Assembly (NCBI RefSeq): GCF_039822205.1 | Contig: NZ_JBAGBW010000010.1 | Span: 7,742 to 71,741 of the forward strand | DNA: 64,000 nt | From: Thermodesulfobium sp. 4217-1 | Lineage (GTDB): Bacteria > Thermodesulfobiota > Thermodesulfobiia > Thermodesulfobiales > Thermodesulfobiaceae | Direction: 5' to 3' | In this document: positions 47,079 to 55,836 of the stretch, piece after piece | Numbering within the stretch: the stretch's first letter is position 1 | How the letters are laid out: each line of letters opens with the position of its first letter | Position numbers and translations under genes: made by a program | The notes under the pieces: model-generated | What the model was told of the DNA's origin: nothing | What the model saw: only the letters and a program-made list of their open reading frames with translations | Database searches by the model: none

Positions 47079-48327
47079 AATATTTCTCTAAACAGCAAAT
47101 AAAAAAAGGCTCTAAGTTGAGACCAACCCAGTCTATTTTCGGAATTGAGTTCTCTATAATTATATCCTGATGTATATATTTAGAAGATATAACACCATTT
47201 ATAGTTCTAAAATTTTTGTTCTTTTGTAAAAATTTATCAATTTGGTTCTTTCCTTCAAATGCTGTAAAAGTACAAACAGAATATACAACTCTGCCATTAA
47301 TTTTTAAAAATTTCTTAAAAAAGTCTAAAATAGTTTCTTGTTTTTCAGACAATAACTTTATATCATTCTCTTTTAAATGAAAAATAATATCAGGTTTGCT
47401 TCCTATTGTAGCAAGTCCGCTGCAAGGGGCATCTATTAGAATTTTATCCGAGATAGCGAAAACAGTATCATAATTATATAGAGTTGGGGTAATTAGTTCT
47501 AAATTATATTCTTCGCAAGTTTTTTTGAGAGCGCTAATTCTGTTATTTGAGATATCGACAGAGACTATCTTTTCAGGCTTATTTGAATCAGAAGTATAAT
47601 CTTTCAATATGTATTCTAAAAACACGCTCTTGCCACCGGGAGACGCTCCAACCTCGATAATATGCTCCCCAGGTTTTGGATCAAGGATTAAAACTGATAA
47701 CATAGAGCTCTCGGATATAACAAGATAGCTTTCTTTAGGTAATTTTTCCAATATCTCAGAAAAAGAATCAGTGTAATAGTAATTCTTAAAAATTTTGCCA
47801 GGATAAAGTTTATCTGAAAGAGAATTTATTATATTAGAAATCTCAATGTCCTTGGAGAGAACAAAAAAACCTGGCAATGGAATAAGTTTAAAGTTATTTA
47901 AACTTTTTATATCCAATTTTGCATCAACAACTTGATTATTTAAAAAATCTGGCAAACTTATATCGCTATCTATACAGTCATCATTTTCGAGCGAAGTTAA
48001 GATTTTGTAAAATCTTTTCGTATAGAAATCCTTTTCAGTTATTGATCCGTATTGGCTGAAAACTATATGTCTTTCTTTATTAAGAAGTTTTAGTTCCACG
48101 ATTGCCATCAACAATGCAATCACTTCACTTTTGGACAATCTTTCCTTTGACAATTTCTCAAATAATTTATAACCATTTTTTAAAACAGAATTTACAATTA
48201 GCTTAAAAAAAGCTCTATCTCTTCCATACAAATCAATATTTTTGGTAACAAGGTGAAGGTATGCACCCTGATAAATTATTCTCTTTAATATTTTAAAAGC
48301 ATATAGCCTTGAATTAGTAATGCCCAA
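47071..48327 (-). CDS. rsmB: 16S rRNA (cytosine967-C5)-methyltransferase RsmB
   Basis: 418 residues. The N-terminal part resembles the NusB fold; the C-terminal SAM domain has EVGASPGGKSVFLEYIL, DAPCSGLATIGSKPD, and the catalytic cysteine in VYSVCTFTAFEG. Lies between fmt and rlmN, as in many Firmicutes-like genomes. The N-terminal half is more divergent than the catalytic half. Confidence 0.93.
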   Translation of the reverse strand: MGITNSRLYAFKILKRIIYQGAYLHLVTKNIDLYGRDRAFFKLIVNSVLKNGYKLFEKLSKERLSKSEVIALLMAIVELKLLNKERHIVFSQYGSITEKDFYTKRFYKILTSLENDDCIDSDISLPDFLNNQVVDAKLDIKSLNNFKLIPLPGFFVLSKDIEISNIINSLSDKLYPGKIFKNYYYTDSFSEILEKLPKESYLVISESSMLSVLILDPKPGEHIIEVGASPGGKSVFLEYILKDYTSDSNKPEKIVSVDISNNRISALKKTCEEYNLELITPTLYNYDTVFAISDKILIDAPCSGLATIGSKPDIIFHLKENDIKLLSEKQETILDFFKKFLKINGRVVYSVCTFTAFEGKNQIDKFLQKNKNFRTINGVISSKYIHQDIIIENSIPKIDWVGLNLEPFFICCLEKYCE

Positions 48328-48330
48328 AAG

Positions 48331-49248
48331 TTATAAAAGGTCTCCAATTCTCAATCTCAAACCATTTAATAAGTCTTTACCTTTAATCCTTTTTTTCCCT
48401 GGAAATTGAACATCTACCAAAGATATTATCCCATCGCTTGTTCCGACCTTTAAAGCTTCTCCCTCCACACCCACGATTTCAAATGGCTTAGCACTGCCTT
48501 GAGATGAATATGCACTATAAACTAAAAGTTCACCCTTGCTGGAAGTTGTCCTAGCAATAGGATCTGGATTGGCCGACAAAACTTTTCTTTCTATATTTAT
48601 TGCAGAATCTTCAAATGAAAACTTTGCTTCATTAAATTCTAACAATTGGGCATAAGTAGCCTCAAAATTGTCTTGAGAATATTTTTTTGAAGAATTGTTT
48701 TCTATAGAATCTAAAACTTTAATCAATAGTTTCGAGCCCTCAATTGATAGAAAGTCTAATATCTCCTCAGTGTTTTTCTTTTCAGATATTTTAAAAGAAA
48801 TCTGGTCGTATATATCTCCTGAGTCTAATTCCTTTACTACCTCATGAATTGTGACTCCAAAAAGATCTTCTCCATTTAAGATCGTTCTGGGCACAGGAGC
48901 GATACCCCTATATTTGGGTAACAAGGATGGGTGAAGGTTTATCATCTTATATTTAAAAAGATCAATAACTCTCAAGGGTATGATCTCTCCAAAAAAGGCA
49001 ACGACTCCTATTTCTGGTTTCAAGGATGAATAAAAATCTAAAAAGTCAGGGTCTTTAGTTTTTCCACTATATAAGGGTATATTGTTCTCTCTGGCAAATA
49101 TCTCAACTGGAGAAGGTTTAAGAACCTTTTTCCTTCCATAGCAGGATGGCTTTTTGGTCACTATACCTAAAACATTATGCTTTGATTGAGTCAATACTTT
49201 TAGCACATTGACAGAGTAAACGGGGGTTCCAAGAAAAATCAAGTTCAA
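48331..49248 (-). CDS. fmt: Methionyl-tRNA formyltransferase
   Basis: Formylates initiator Met-tRNA with 10-formyl-THF, which fhs in this window can supply. 305 residues: FLGTPVYSVNVLK, FGEIIPLRVID, the active-site NLHPSLLPKYRGIAP, and VTIHEVVKELDSGDI. The C-terminal OB domain ends normally. Three bases after rsmB. Confidence 0.96.
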   Translation of the reverse strand: MNLIFLGTPVYSVNVLKVLTQSKHNVLGIVTKKPSCYGRKKVLKPSPVEIFARENNIPLYSGKTKDPDFLDFYSSLKPEIGVVAFFGEIIPLRVIDLFKYKMINLHPSLLPKYRGIAPVPRTILNGEDLFGVTIHEVVKELDSGDIYDQISFKISEKKNTEEILDFLSIEGSKLLIKVLDSIENNSSKKYSQDNFEATYAQLLEFNEAKFSFEDSAINIERKVLSANPDPIARTTSSKGELLVYSAYSSQGSAKPFEIVGVEGEALKVGTSDGIISLVDVQFPGKKRIKGKDLLNGLRLRIGDLL

Positions 49249-49282
49249 AAAGCATTTCCTCCTAAATTAATATATAAAAATT

Positions 49283-49777
49283 TTATTTTTCAAGTTTTTC
49301 TTTTTGTTTTTTGGATCTATCCTCAGCCGTTTCCAGATATTCAGCTTTATCTATAAAAAGACTGCCATTTAGATGATCGAATTCGTGCTGTATGACTCTT
49401 GCTTCATAGCCTTCTTTATTTAGAAGAATTGTTTCTCCATATAAATCTTGGGCTTGAACGATTATTTTAAAAGCCCTTTCTACGGGCCCGAAAACTCCAG
49501 GTACGCTTAAGCAACCTTCAGTGTCAACTTCTGAACCAACCTTTTCAATAATTTCGGGATTAACAACTACCTGCAAATTATCATCAATTTTGTAAATAAA
49601 AAATCTGCTAAGTTCACCTACCTGAGGCGCCGCCAGCCCTACTCCATTGTTTGAGATCATTATGTGTGCCATTTCTTCAACAAGAAATTCAAGATCTTTA
49701 TCAAACTTTAACACTGGAAGGCTTCGCATCTTCAATAGTGAATTTGGATGTGTTAATATCTTTCTCTTATAAATCAA
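49283..49777 (-). CDS. def: Peptide deformylase
   Basis: Removes formyl groups from new proteins. 164 residues with all three motifs: GVGLAAPQVGE, EGCLSVPG and HEFDHLNG (zinc ligands). It leads the def-fmt-rsmB-rlmN run. Confidence 0.96.
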   Translation of the reverse strand: MIYKRKILTHPNSLLKMRSLPVLKFDKDLEFLVEEMAHIMISNNGVGLAAPQVGELSRFFIYKIDDNLQVVVNPEIIEKVGSEVDTEGCLSVPGVFGPVERAFKIIVQAQDLYGETILLNKEGYEARVIQHEFDHLNGSLFIDKAEYLETAEDRSKKQKEKLEK

Positions 49778-49869
49778 TTAAAACTATCTCCTCTCAATTT
49801 ATATATCTTATTTTAACATGTGTATAATAATAAAAATGCTTAGGAATGTTTAAATAAAATATAAAAATT

Positions 49870-50808
49870 TTATCCCAAATCGTCTGGATATGGGTTTAAA
49901 ATAGTTTGTTCCAAGATATACTTGTCTTCGAATCTATAAGACCAAATTTTTAAGATTTCAATTAGAGTTTTTAAATCTACAATATTATTAAAATACTTTT
50001 CAGTTAAAGAAATAAAGTAATTTCTTTCATTTGGATTTAATTTATCTGAAAAATATCCAAAAATATGCTGTAATACATTTAAATACTTCCCCTTGCTAGT
50101 TCTACTAGCCAGAGAGCTTACAAATAGATCAAAATAAGTTTTTTTAGTCTCTTCAAAATCGCTATCCTTTTGATATTTGGCTATTAAAGATCCCATTGCT
50201 TTTAATTTCTGCTGATTGAACGCCATTAATAAATATTTATTCTCTCTGTGAAATTCCATTAATCCTTTAATATTGTTAATTTTAAGCATCGACTCTCTAA
50301 GGTTTGCGATAGAGAATATTCTTATTATATAATTTTGTTTAATATTTACATTTTTCAGTCTGCCTTCATCTTCTGTAGGAAAATTAGGGAATTTTTTTAT
50401 AACTTCGGCCCCAAACATCCCTCTCCCCTTCGCGTGATAGACTTTTGCCTCTTTATCCTTGTATACCAGTGCATTGCCTATTGCGCAGGAGGGAGACTTT
50501 CCCTTAAGGAGGAAGCCATCGAAACCGCTCAAAGAAGTCAAAAAATTATTTGAAAAAGAGCGCATTTCATCAGTTAAATCTCTATTTTTGGATGTTTGGT
50601 ACAGCCTAAAGTCGTCGTCTGACTTGTACACTATAATTCTATCCCTAGGGACGCCAAGATTTATTGATAACTCAGGACAAATCGTAATAAATTCGCAGTA
50701 ATTTTTAAGCTTGATAACAAAATCATCTTTAACAAATAATCCATTATAGCGAACTGGCTGCAAATCTAAACAGGCACTGACTACAATCTTTGGCTTTGCA
50801 ATATTCAT
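49870..50808 (-). CDS. DUF523-DUF1722 protein (YbgA-like)
   Basis: 312 residues. The N-terminal DUF523 half has KIVVSACLDLQPVRYNG, CPELSINLGVPRDRI and LKGKSPSCAIGNALVY, with three conserved cysteines that may bind metal. The C-terminal DUF1722 half has EFHRENKYLLMAFNQQKLKAMGSLIA. In E. coli the DUF1722 gene ybgA lies beside phrB (photolyase), and here a photolyase is two genes away. The molecular function is unknown. Confidence 0.88.
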   Translation of the reverse strand: MNIAKPKIVVSACLDLQPVRYNGLFVKDDFVIKLKNYCEFITICPELSINLGVPRDRIIVYKSDDDFRLYQTSKNRDLTDEMRSFSNNFLTSLSGFDGFLLKGKSPSCAIGNALVYKDKEAKVYHAKGRGMFGAEVIKKFPNFPTEDEGRLKNVNIKQNYIIRIFSIANLRESMLKINNIKGLMEFHRENKYLLMAFNQQKLKAMGSLIAKYQKDSDFEETKKTYFDLFVSSLASRTSKGKYLNVLQHIFGYFSDKLNPNERNYFISLTEKYFNNIVDLKTLIEILKIWSYRFEDKYILEQTILNPYPDDLG

Positions 50809-50857
50809 AGTTTACCTACCTCAAATTCTTAATTTTCAATATAATTAAAATTATATC

Positions 50858-52063
50858 TTACTTATTTTTAACTCCCCATACCGCAAAAACAGGATCTGAA
50901 AATTCCTCTCTGAAAAAATATTTATCACCTTCAGGACGAGGATACCCCCTTATAGACAAGGTGTTAATATTTCCAAACCCAGACTGTATAAAATACTCCA
51001 AAACCATACCAACTCTTTCAAATTCGTGCAAATCCTGCCATATCTTAATAGCCTTTGGGGCAAACCATCTGTTTGAAATGGTAACAATAAAAACTCCACC
51101 AGGTCTTAATATCCTAAGAATCTCATTAAATATTTTAAAGGGATTATTTAAGTATTCAATTGAAACGGTACATACAACCGAATCAAAGGAGCTATCCTCA
51201 TATGGCAGTATAGAATTAGAATTTAGATCCTGCAATGTCCAATCATCTAAAGCTTTGTTTTCTGATAATTCCTTTTCGTTTAATCCAAGACCACTGACTC
51301 TATTGAACTTAACATTTTTAGGAAGATGAGAATCCCAGCTACACATAAAATCAAGAATATCAGTATTTGGTTTCAGTAATGAGCCATAAATTGAAGAAAT
51401 ATGTTCTATAGCAGTAAGGTCAATATGATTTACAAATCTTGGAGACGAATAAAAAACTAAATCGTCATTTTCATCTGCCCTTTCAAGCGATTCACCAGAA
51501 AAGAAATCGGTTGGAGTGTTGTTCCACCTTGCTTGTATCCCTGCGTCAAATGCAACTTTGTCAAACCAATCAATGCACTTACCGCCAATCTCAGGGTTTT
51601 TCGGTCTTAGATCGATAAAGTTGGCCCTTGCGACAAAATCATACCTTGAAAAGGGGTGATTAAAGTCAACTAAAATTTTGTCATTCTCTATCCCTACTAA
51701 CCTAAAAGGTTCAAAATTATCTTTAAATATATTTGAAACTCCATCAATAATTCCTTTTGGATAAAATCTACCAATTTTTGGCTCAATTATTCTATCTTTT
51801 ATAAACTTTTTATTGAACTGAGAATAATTTATAAAAAAAGTTTTTTTTGGATCATATCTTTCAATATATTCTCCTTGCAAATACTCTCCTTCTATCAGAG
51901 ATCCTACATCAGAATTTATAAATTTTTCATAAAATTCTTTAGGGAAAATATCCCTCCAAAGGTTTAACTTAGAAATATAATATCTATCTTCATGTAAGAT
52001 ATTATATGCTTCCCATCTAAGAGAAAGCTCAACAACTGCGTTAAATGAAGAAATATCTATCAT
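50858..52063 (-). CDS. SAM-dependent methyltransferase with FKBP/SlyD-like N-terminus
   Basis: 401 residues. The C-terminal part is a class I SAM methyltransferase (DILDFMCSWDSH, FDSVVCTVSIEYLNNPFKIF, ILRILRPGGVFIVTISNRW). The N-terminal ~155 residues end in KILVDFNHPFSRYDFVARANFIDLR, close in pattern to the NHPLAG strand of SlyD-type FKBP prolyl isomerases. Substrate is unknown. It lies between a class II photolyase and a YbgA-like gene, so a link to DNA damage or stress is possible. Confidence 0.72.
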   Translation of the reverse strand: MIDISSFNAVVELSLRWEAYNILHEDRYYISKLNLWRDIFPKEFYEKFINSDVGSLIEGEYLQGEYIERYDPKKTFFINYSQFNKKFIKDRIIEPKIGRFYPKGIIDGVSNIFKDNFEPFRLVGIENDKILVDFNHPFSRYDFVARANFIDLRPKNPEIGGKCIDWFDKVAFDAGIQARWNNTPTDFFSGESLERADENDDLVFYSSPRFVNHIDLTAIEHISSIYGSLLKPNTDILDFMCSWDSHLPKNVKFNRVSGLGLNEKELSENKALDDWTLQDLNSNSILPYEDSSFDSVVCTVSIEYLNNPFKIFNEILRILRPGGVFIVTISNRWFAPKAIKIWQDLHEFERVGMVLEYFIQSGFGNINTLSIRGYPRPEGDKYFFREEFSDPVFAVWGVKNK

Positions 52064-52097
52064 AGCAGCCTCCAGAAAAGTATTAAGTATTTAATTT

Positions 52098-52124
52098 AGA
52101 TACCTAATAAATATTATAGTATCT
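52098..52124. other. Intercistronic hairpin between photolyase and methyltransferase genes
   Basis: A 27-base inverted repeat: AGATAC paired with GTATCT, with TAATA/TATTA inside. There is no T-tract, so attenuation or RNA processing is as likely as termination. AT-rich and of modest strength. Confidence 0.3.
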
Positions 52125-52128
52125 ATTC

Positions 52129-53460
52129 TCAGTTTTTTATATATTTATTTAAATCAAACTTTCTAATTAAAGAGCCCTGTGACATCCACCTAACCTTGCC
52201 AAATATTTTTCTCTCCTTAAAGGCCCTATCGTGTAAGCCAAAACACCAGAGTATGCCCACATAACTATTTGGATCTCTGCCATCAAGAGCGTATTTGTTA
52301 TTTAGATAAATCATAGCGTCATAGGCATCCTCAATATTCTTAGACCATTCAATTATCTTTTTGCCCCAATACATTCTCATATAGTTATGAATTTTGCCTC
52401 TTTTTTTCAATTCTCGCTGAGATGCGTTCCAGATCTCATCATGGGTCTTGCTGTCTTCAAACTCTTCTAATGAATAAACATATTCTCTTTTATCATCCTC
52501 GTGTTCATCAAAAGTCTTAATGGCCCAAGAAGGCAATAAGTTTTCTAAATTATTTAGATCATTTGAATAATAAGTGAAGTTGTGAGACAGTTCTCTTCTA
52601 ACTACCAATTCCTCTTGAAACGAATAATAGTTTTCAGGATTTCCTTCCACCTTTTCTAATTCATTTAAAATCTCAATTGGGCTAATATTCCCAAAGTGCA
52701 AGTATGGGCTAAGGTTGCTCTCAATGTCTTTATTCGGGTCGCTCCTACAGTCTTTGTAGTATTTAAGCTTGTTCCCAATAAAGTCATCAAGGTTTTTTTT
52801 AGCTTCTTTGTAGCCACCTACATATGGCGCAGGCGAAACAAAAATTAAATTTTGTCTGATTAATTCGTTCTCAATGTTATCTAAATCAATCTCGATCTTT
52901 GGATGTAAAAAAGCACCATTATATTTAACCTCTTCGAAATCATGTCTATGTTCTTCAAGATGTTTTAGAATTTTTGGTCTAATAGTATATGCTGCGTATT
53001 CTCTTTTTGGACTAGCCAGATTTACTGGCAAGACTAGATTGGTATCAACCTGATAAACTGTAATCTTATTTTCATCATAAATAGCATTTTTAATGTTTAT
53101 CAAATTCGGCAGATAAGATTTATCGGTAACCATCATTTTTGCATTATCAATATAAGGCCTCAAAATGTCTTGAAACCTTCCAACTACTATGTCTATTCCA
53201 ATTTGTTGTGATATCAGTTCGTCAGAAACGTCTTTTAGCCCTTCAAGAAAAAATTTGAAACTTCTAAAATTTCCCTCAGGATAAGAAAAATCTATCACAA
53301 CCAAGACCATTAGCGGAAGAGATTGTTCATTTGATAAATATTTAGCATATTCAAGACTGTGATTATACGTTGTCCTAAAAGCTCCCTGCATCCAATACAA
53401 AATATACTTGCCAGGTTTATCAAAAGCCTGAACTTCTTCTACTCTTCTATCAAACTTCAT
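52129..53460 (-). CDS. phrB: Deoxyribodipyrimidine photolyase, class II
   Basis: Repairs cyclobutane pyrimidine dimers with blue light and FADH-. 443 residues; class II signatures are ILYWMQGAFRTTYNHSLEYA, LSPYLHFGNISP, WDEIWNASQRELKKRGKIHNYMRMYWGKKI-type QRELKKRGKIHNYMRMYW, and DGRDPNSYVGILWCFGLHDR. Unusual but not unknown for an anaerobe. The organism may therefore live in lit, shallow or hot-spring sites. Confidence 0.93.
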   Translation of the reverse strand: MKFDRRVEEVQAFDKPGKYILYWMQGAFRTTYNHSLEYAKYLSNEQSLPLMVLVVIDFSYPEGNFRSFKFFLEGLKDVSDELISQQIGIDIVVGRFQDILRPYIDNAKMMVTDKSYLPNLINIKNAIYDENKITVYQVDTNLVLPVNLASPKREYAAYTIRPKILKHLEEHRHDFEEVKYNGAFLHPKIEIDLDNIENELIRQNLIFVSPAPYVGGYKEAKKNLDDFIGNKLKYYKDCRSDPNKDIESNLSPYLHFGNISPIEILNELEKVEGNPENYYSFQEELVVRRELSHNFTYYSNDLNNLENLLPSWAIKTFDEHEDDKREYVYSLEEFEDSKTHDEIWNASQRELKKRGKIHNYMRMYWGKKIIEWSKNIEDAYDAMIYLNNKYALDGRDPNSYVGILWCFGLHDRAFKERKIFGKVRWMSQGSLIRKFDLNKYIKN

Positions 53461-53542
53461 AAAGCCCCCGATCTGAAAAGTTATAATTCAATTATAATAA
53501 AATATATTTTATAATCTTTTATAAAATTTTAAGGAGTAAAAA

Positions 53543-54106
53543 ATGTTAAATTTCTCAAAAGAAAAGATTCTTGGTGGAGTAGGCTCTGGTTTAATCGCGT
53601 TTACTTTAATTCCTGGTATAGGTCATATATTTTTCATAATCGGTGTAATAATGTTTGTTATATCTATATACAACATATCTAAACTCTTGAAAGAGAGCGA
53701 TATCTATTCAAATATTGTAAAATCTTTTTTAATAGGAATTGTAGGGACTGCTATTTCTCTTTTTCTTGGGCTATACACATTCGTCTCGGTATTTTCGGGA
53801 CATTGGAATTTTGGAGCAAATATATTTTTAAGCCTTATAATTTTTTATTCATTTATAATCGCCTCTGCTGTTTTTTTTCGAAAGAGCTTAATTTTAATTA
53901 CTTCATTTACAGACAATGAACTTTTCAAAACATCGGGAGACGTAATGTTCTGGGGTGCAATATTGACAATTTTTGCTATAGGATTTATTGGAATGTTTAT
54001 ATCATGGATTCTATTAGCTATTGCTTTTTTTACTATGCCAGACTCTATCAAGACTCCAAAATCCGAAAATTCAGTATTTGATTCAGATTATTATAGAGTT
54101 AGTTAA
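53543..54106 (+). CDS. DUF996 membrane protein
   Basis: 187 residues, mostly hydrophobic with about five or six membrane segments. The start FSKEKILGGVGSGLIAFTLIPGIGH is typical of the DUF996 family, of unknown function. AAGGAG precedes the ATG by six bases. It is divergent from the photolyase gene. Confidence 0.8.
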   Translation: MLNFSKEKILGGVGSGLIAFTLIPGIGHIFFIIGVIMFVISIYNISKLLKESDIYSNIVKSFLIGIVGTAISLFLGLYTFVSVFSGHWNFGANIFLSLIIFYSFIIASAVFFRKSLILITSFTDNELFKTSGDVMFWGAILTIFAIGFIGMFISWILLAIAFFTMPDSIKTPKSENSVFDSDYYRVS

Positions 54107-54265
54107 AATTTAATAATTAAAATATTATTAAAATACAATTAATATTTAAAACACTATTTTCTAATATGAAATTAAATTAATTTTAATTGGATTCTAATTC
54201 AAATTTCATAAATTAAGCATAGTTTAGTTTTAAGGTAATTTAAATAAAACAAAGGGGACAGGTTT

Positions 54266-55765
54266 ATGACGAAAAAAATGGTGTTTCCTCATCCTTACTT
54301 CTCTTCAAATCCAAAATGGAAATGGTTTATCCTCTTAACTGTTCTAATCGGAGCCACAATGTCTGCATTAGACGTAAGCATTGTAAACGTAGCTACTCCA
54401 ACAATTGAAAATAGATTCCAAGTACCAATGTCAATGATTGAATGGGTTGTAATGGGATATATGTTAACCCTAACGGTTTTTCTACCATTTTTTGGAAGAC
54501 TTGCCGATATGTTCGGAAGAACCAAGATGTATAACATAGGATTTATCATATTTACAATAGGTTCAGCTCTTTGTGGAATTTCACCAAATGCGTATTTTTT
54601 GATATTCTCTCGGGTATTTCAGGCAGTAGGTGCTGGCATGCTCCAGGCAAACTCAGTAGCTATCATAACACAGTCATTTCCAAAGAATGAGTTAGGCAGA
54701 GCCATAGGAATACAAGGTGCAGTTCAGGCAATAGCAATGTCTATAGGTCCGTTTATCAGCGGTATACTTATCTCTCTTTTAAATTGGAGGCTGATATTTT
54801 ACATTAATGTACCAATAGGCATTATTGGCACATTAATGGCACTATTTATCTTGCCAGCCAGCAAACCCAGCTTAAAGAAGAACCACAAAATTGACTTTCT
54901 CGGGGTTATTTTGTGCGCTACGGGGTTGGGATTTCTTGTGTTGGCAATAGATCAGGGAACGAAAATAGGCTGGACATCACCATTTATTATATTTTGCTTT
55001 TTAGCTTTCCTTATAATACTGCCTTTGTTTATATTAAGGGAATTGAAAACTGCTAATCCCATGTTAGACTTAAGAATTTTTAAAAATTGGGATTTTTCTA
55101 CTGGAAACATTACAGGCTTTTTATCATATTATGTGCTTTTTGCAGTTCTGTTCTTGATGCCATTTTATCTAGAAGACATAATGCACTACGATGCAGAAAT
55201 CGTAGGATCTATATTGACACCTATACCGCTTGCCATGGCTTTGATAGCTCCATTCGCAGGAGCCATATCTGATAAAATTGGTTCAAGATTTATGACTACT
55301 CTGGGAATGATCATTTGTGCAGTAGCTGTATTTCTTCTATCTTTTTTAAACGACATTATAAATATTTATTTTCTCACGTTAATATTTATAATACTTGGTT
55401 TAGGAATGGGCATTTTCACTCCACCCAACAACAGTGCAATAATGCTTTCGGCTCCAGAAGATAAGCTTGGCGTTGCAGGTGGCGTGTTAAACATGATGAG
55501 AGCACTTGGTCTTATATTCGGAGTAGACATATCAAGTATGATATTTACATCATTAAAACTAAATACTCTTGCACAACACGGGTATCTTATTGAATCAAAA
55601 GCTCCGTTTACAATTTATAGAATAGCATTTATGAACGGTTTCTCATTTGTAATGATCAGTCTCTTAGTAATGTGTGTAATTGCTGTAGTTATTTCCTTCA
55701 CAAAGAAAAGTATAAAGAGAAAAGAAGGGGTTGAAGAGAGCTTTGAAAGCATAGATCTACTGTAG
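54266..55765 (+). CDS. MFS drug exporter, DHA2 (EmrB/QacA) family, 14 TM
   Basis: 499 residues with about fourteen membrane segments. Motif A is FGRLADMFGRTKMY and the DHA2 opening is ATMSALDVSIVNVATPTIENRF. Substrate is unknown; such proteins export drugs or lipophilic compounds by proton antiport. It has its own leader of about 160 AT-rich bases and AAAGGGGA upstream of ATG. No adjoining regulator is present. Confidence 0.93.
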   Translation: MTKKMVFPHPYFSSNPKWKWFILLTVLIGATMSALDVSIVNVATPTIENRFQVPMSMIEWVVMGYMLTLTVFLPFFGRLADMFGRTKMYNIGFIIFTIGSALCGISPNAYFLIFSRVFQAVGAGMLQANSVAIITQSFPKNELGRAIGIQGAVQAIAMSIGPFISGILISLLNWRLIFYINVPIGIIGTLMALFILPASKPSLKKNHKIDFLGVILCATGLGFLVLAIDQGTKIGWTSPFIIFCFLAFLIILPLFILRELKTANPMLDLRIFKNWDFSTGNITGFLSYYVLFAVLFLMPFYLEDIMHYDAEIVGSILTPIPLAMALIAPFAGAISDKIGSRFMTTLGMIICAVAVFLLSFLNDIINIYFLTLIFIILGLGMGIFTPPNNSAIMLSAPEDKLGVAGGVLNMMRALGLIFGVDISSMIFTSLKLNTLAQHGYLIESKAPFTIYRIAFMNGFSFVMISLLVMCVIAVVISFTKKSIKRKEGVEESFESIDLL

Positions 55766-55767
55766 AA

Positions 55768-55809
55768 ATTCTTAGGGTCGCATTTTTCTTTTAATGCGAC
55801 CCTAAGAAT
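55768..55809. terminator. Bidirectional-type hairpin terminator between MFS and fhs genes
   Basis: A perfect 17-bp inverted repeat (ATTCTTAGGGTCGCATT ... AATGCGACCCTAAGAAT) with an 8-base T-rich loop. It lies between two convergent genes, with stops at 55765 and 55837. There is no long T-tract on either side, but the stem is strong. Confidence 0.8.
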
Positions 55810-55836
55810 AATAAAAAATTTACAATCTAAAAACGA

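Noticed and set aside
54165-54210. 9-bp inverted repeat TATGAAATT ... AATTTCATA upstream of the MFS gene
   Set aside because: Arms 28 bases apart in very AT-rich DNA; too weak for an operator call.
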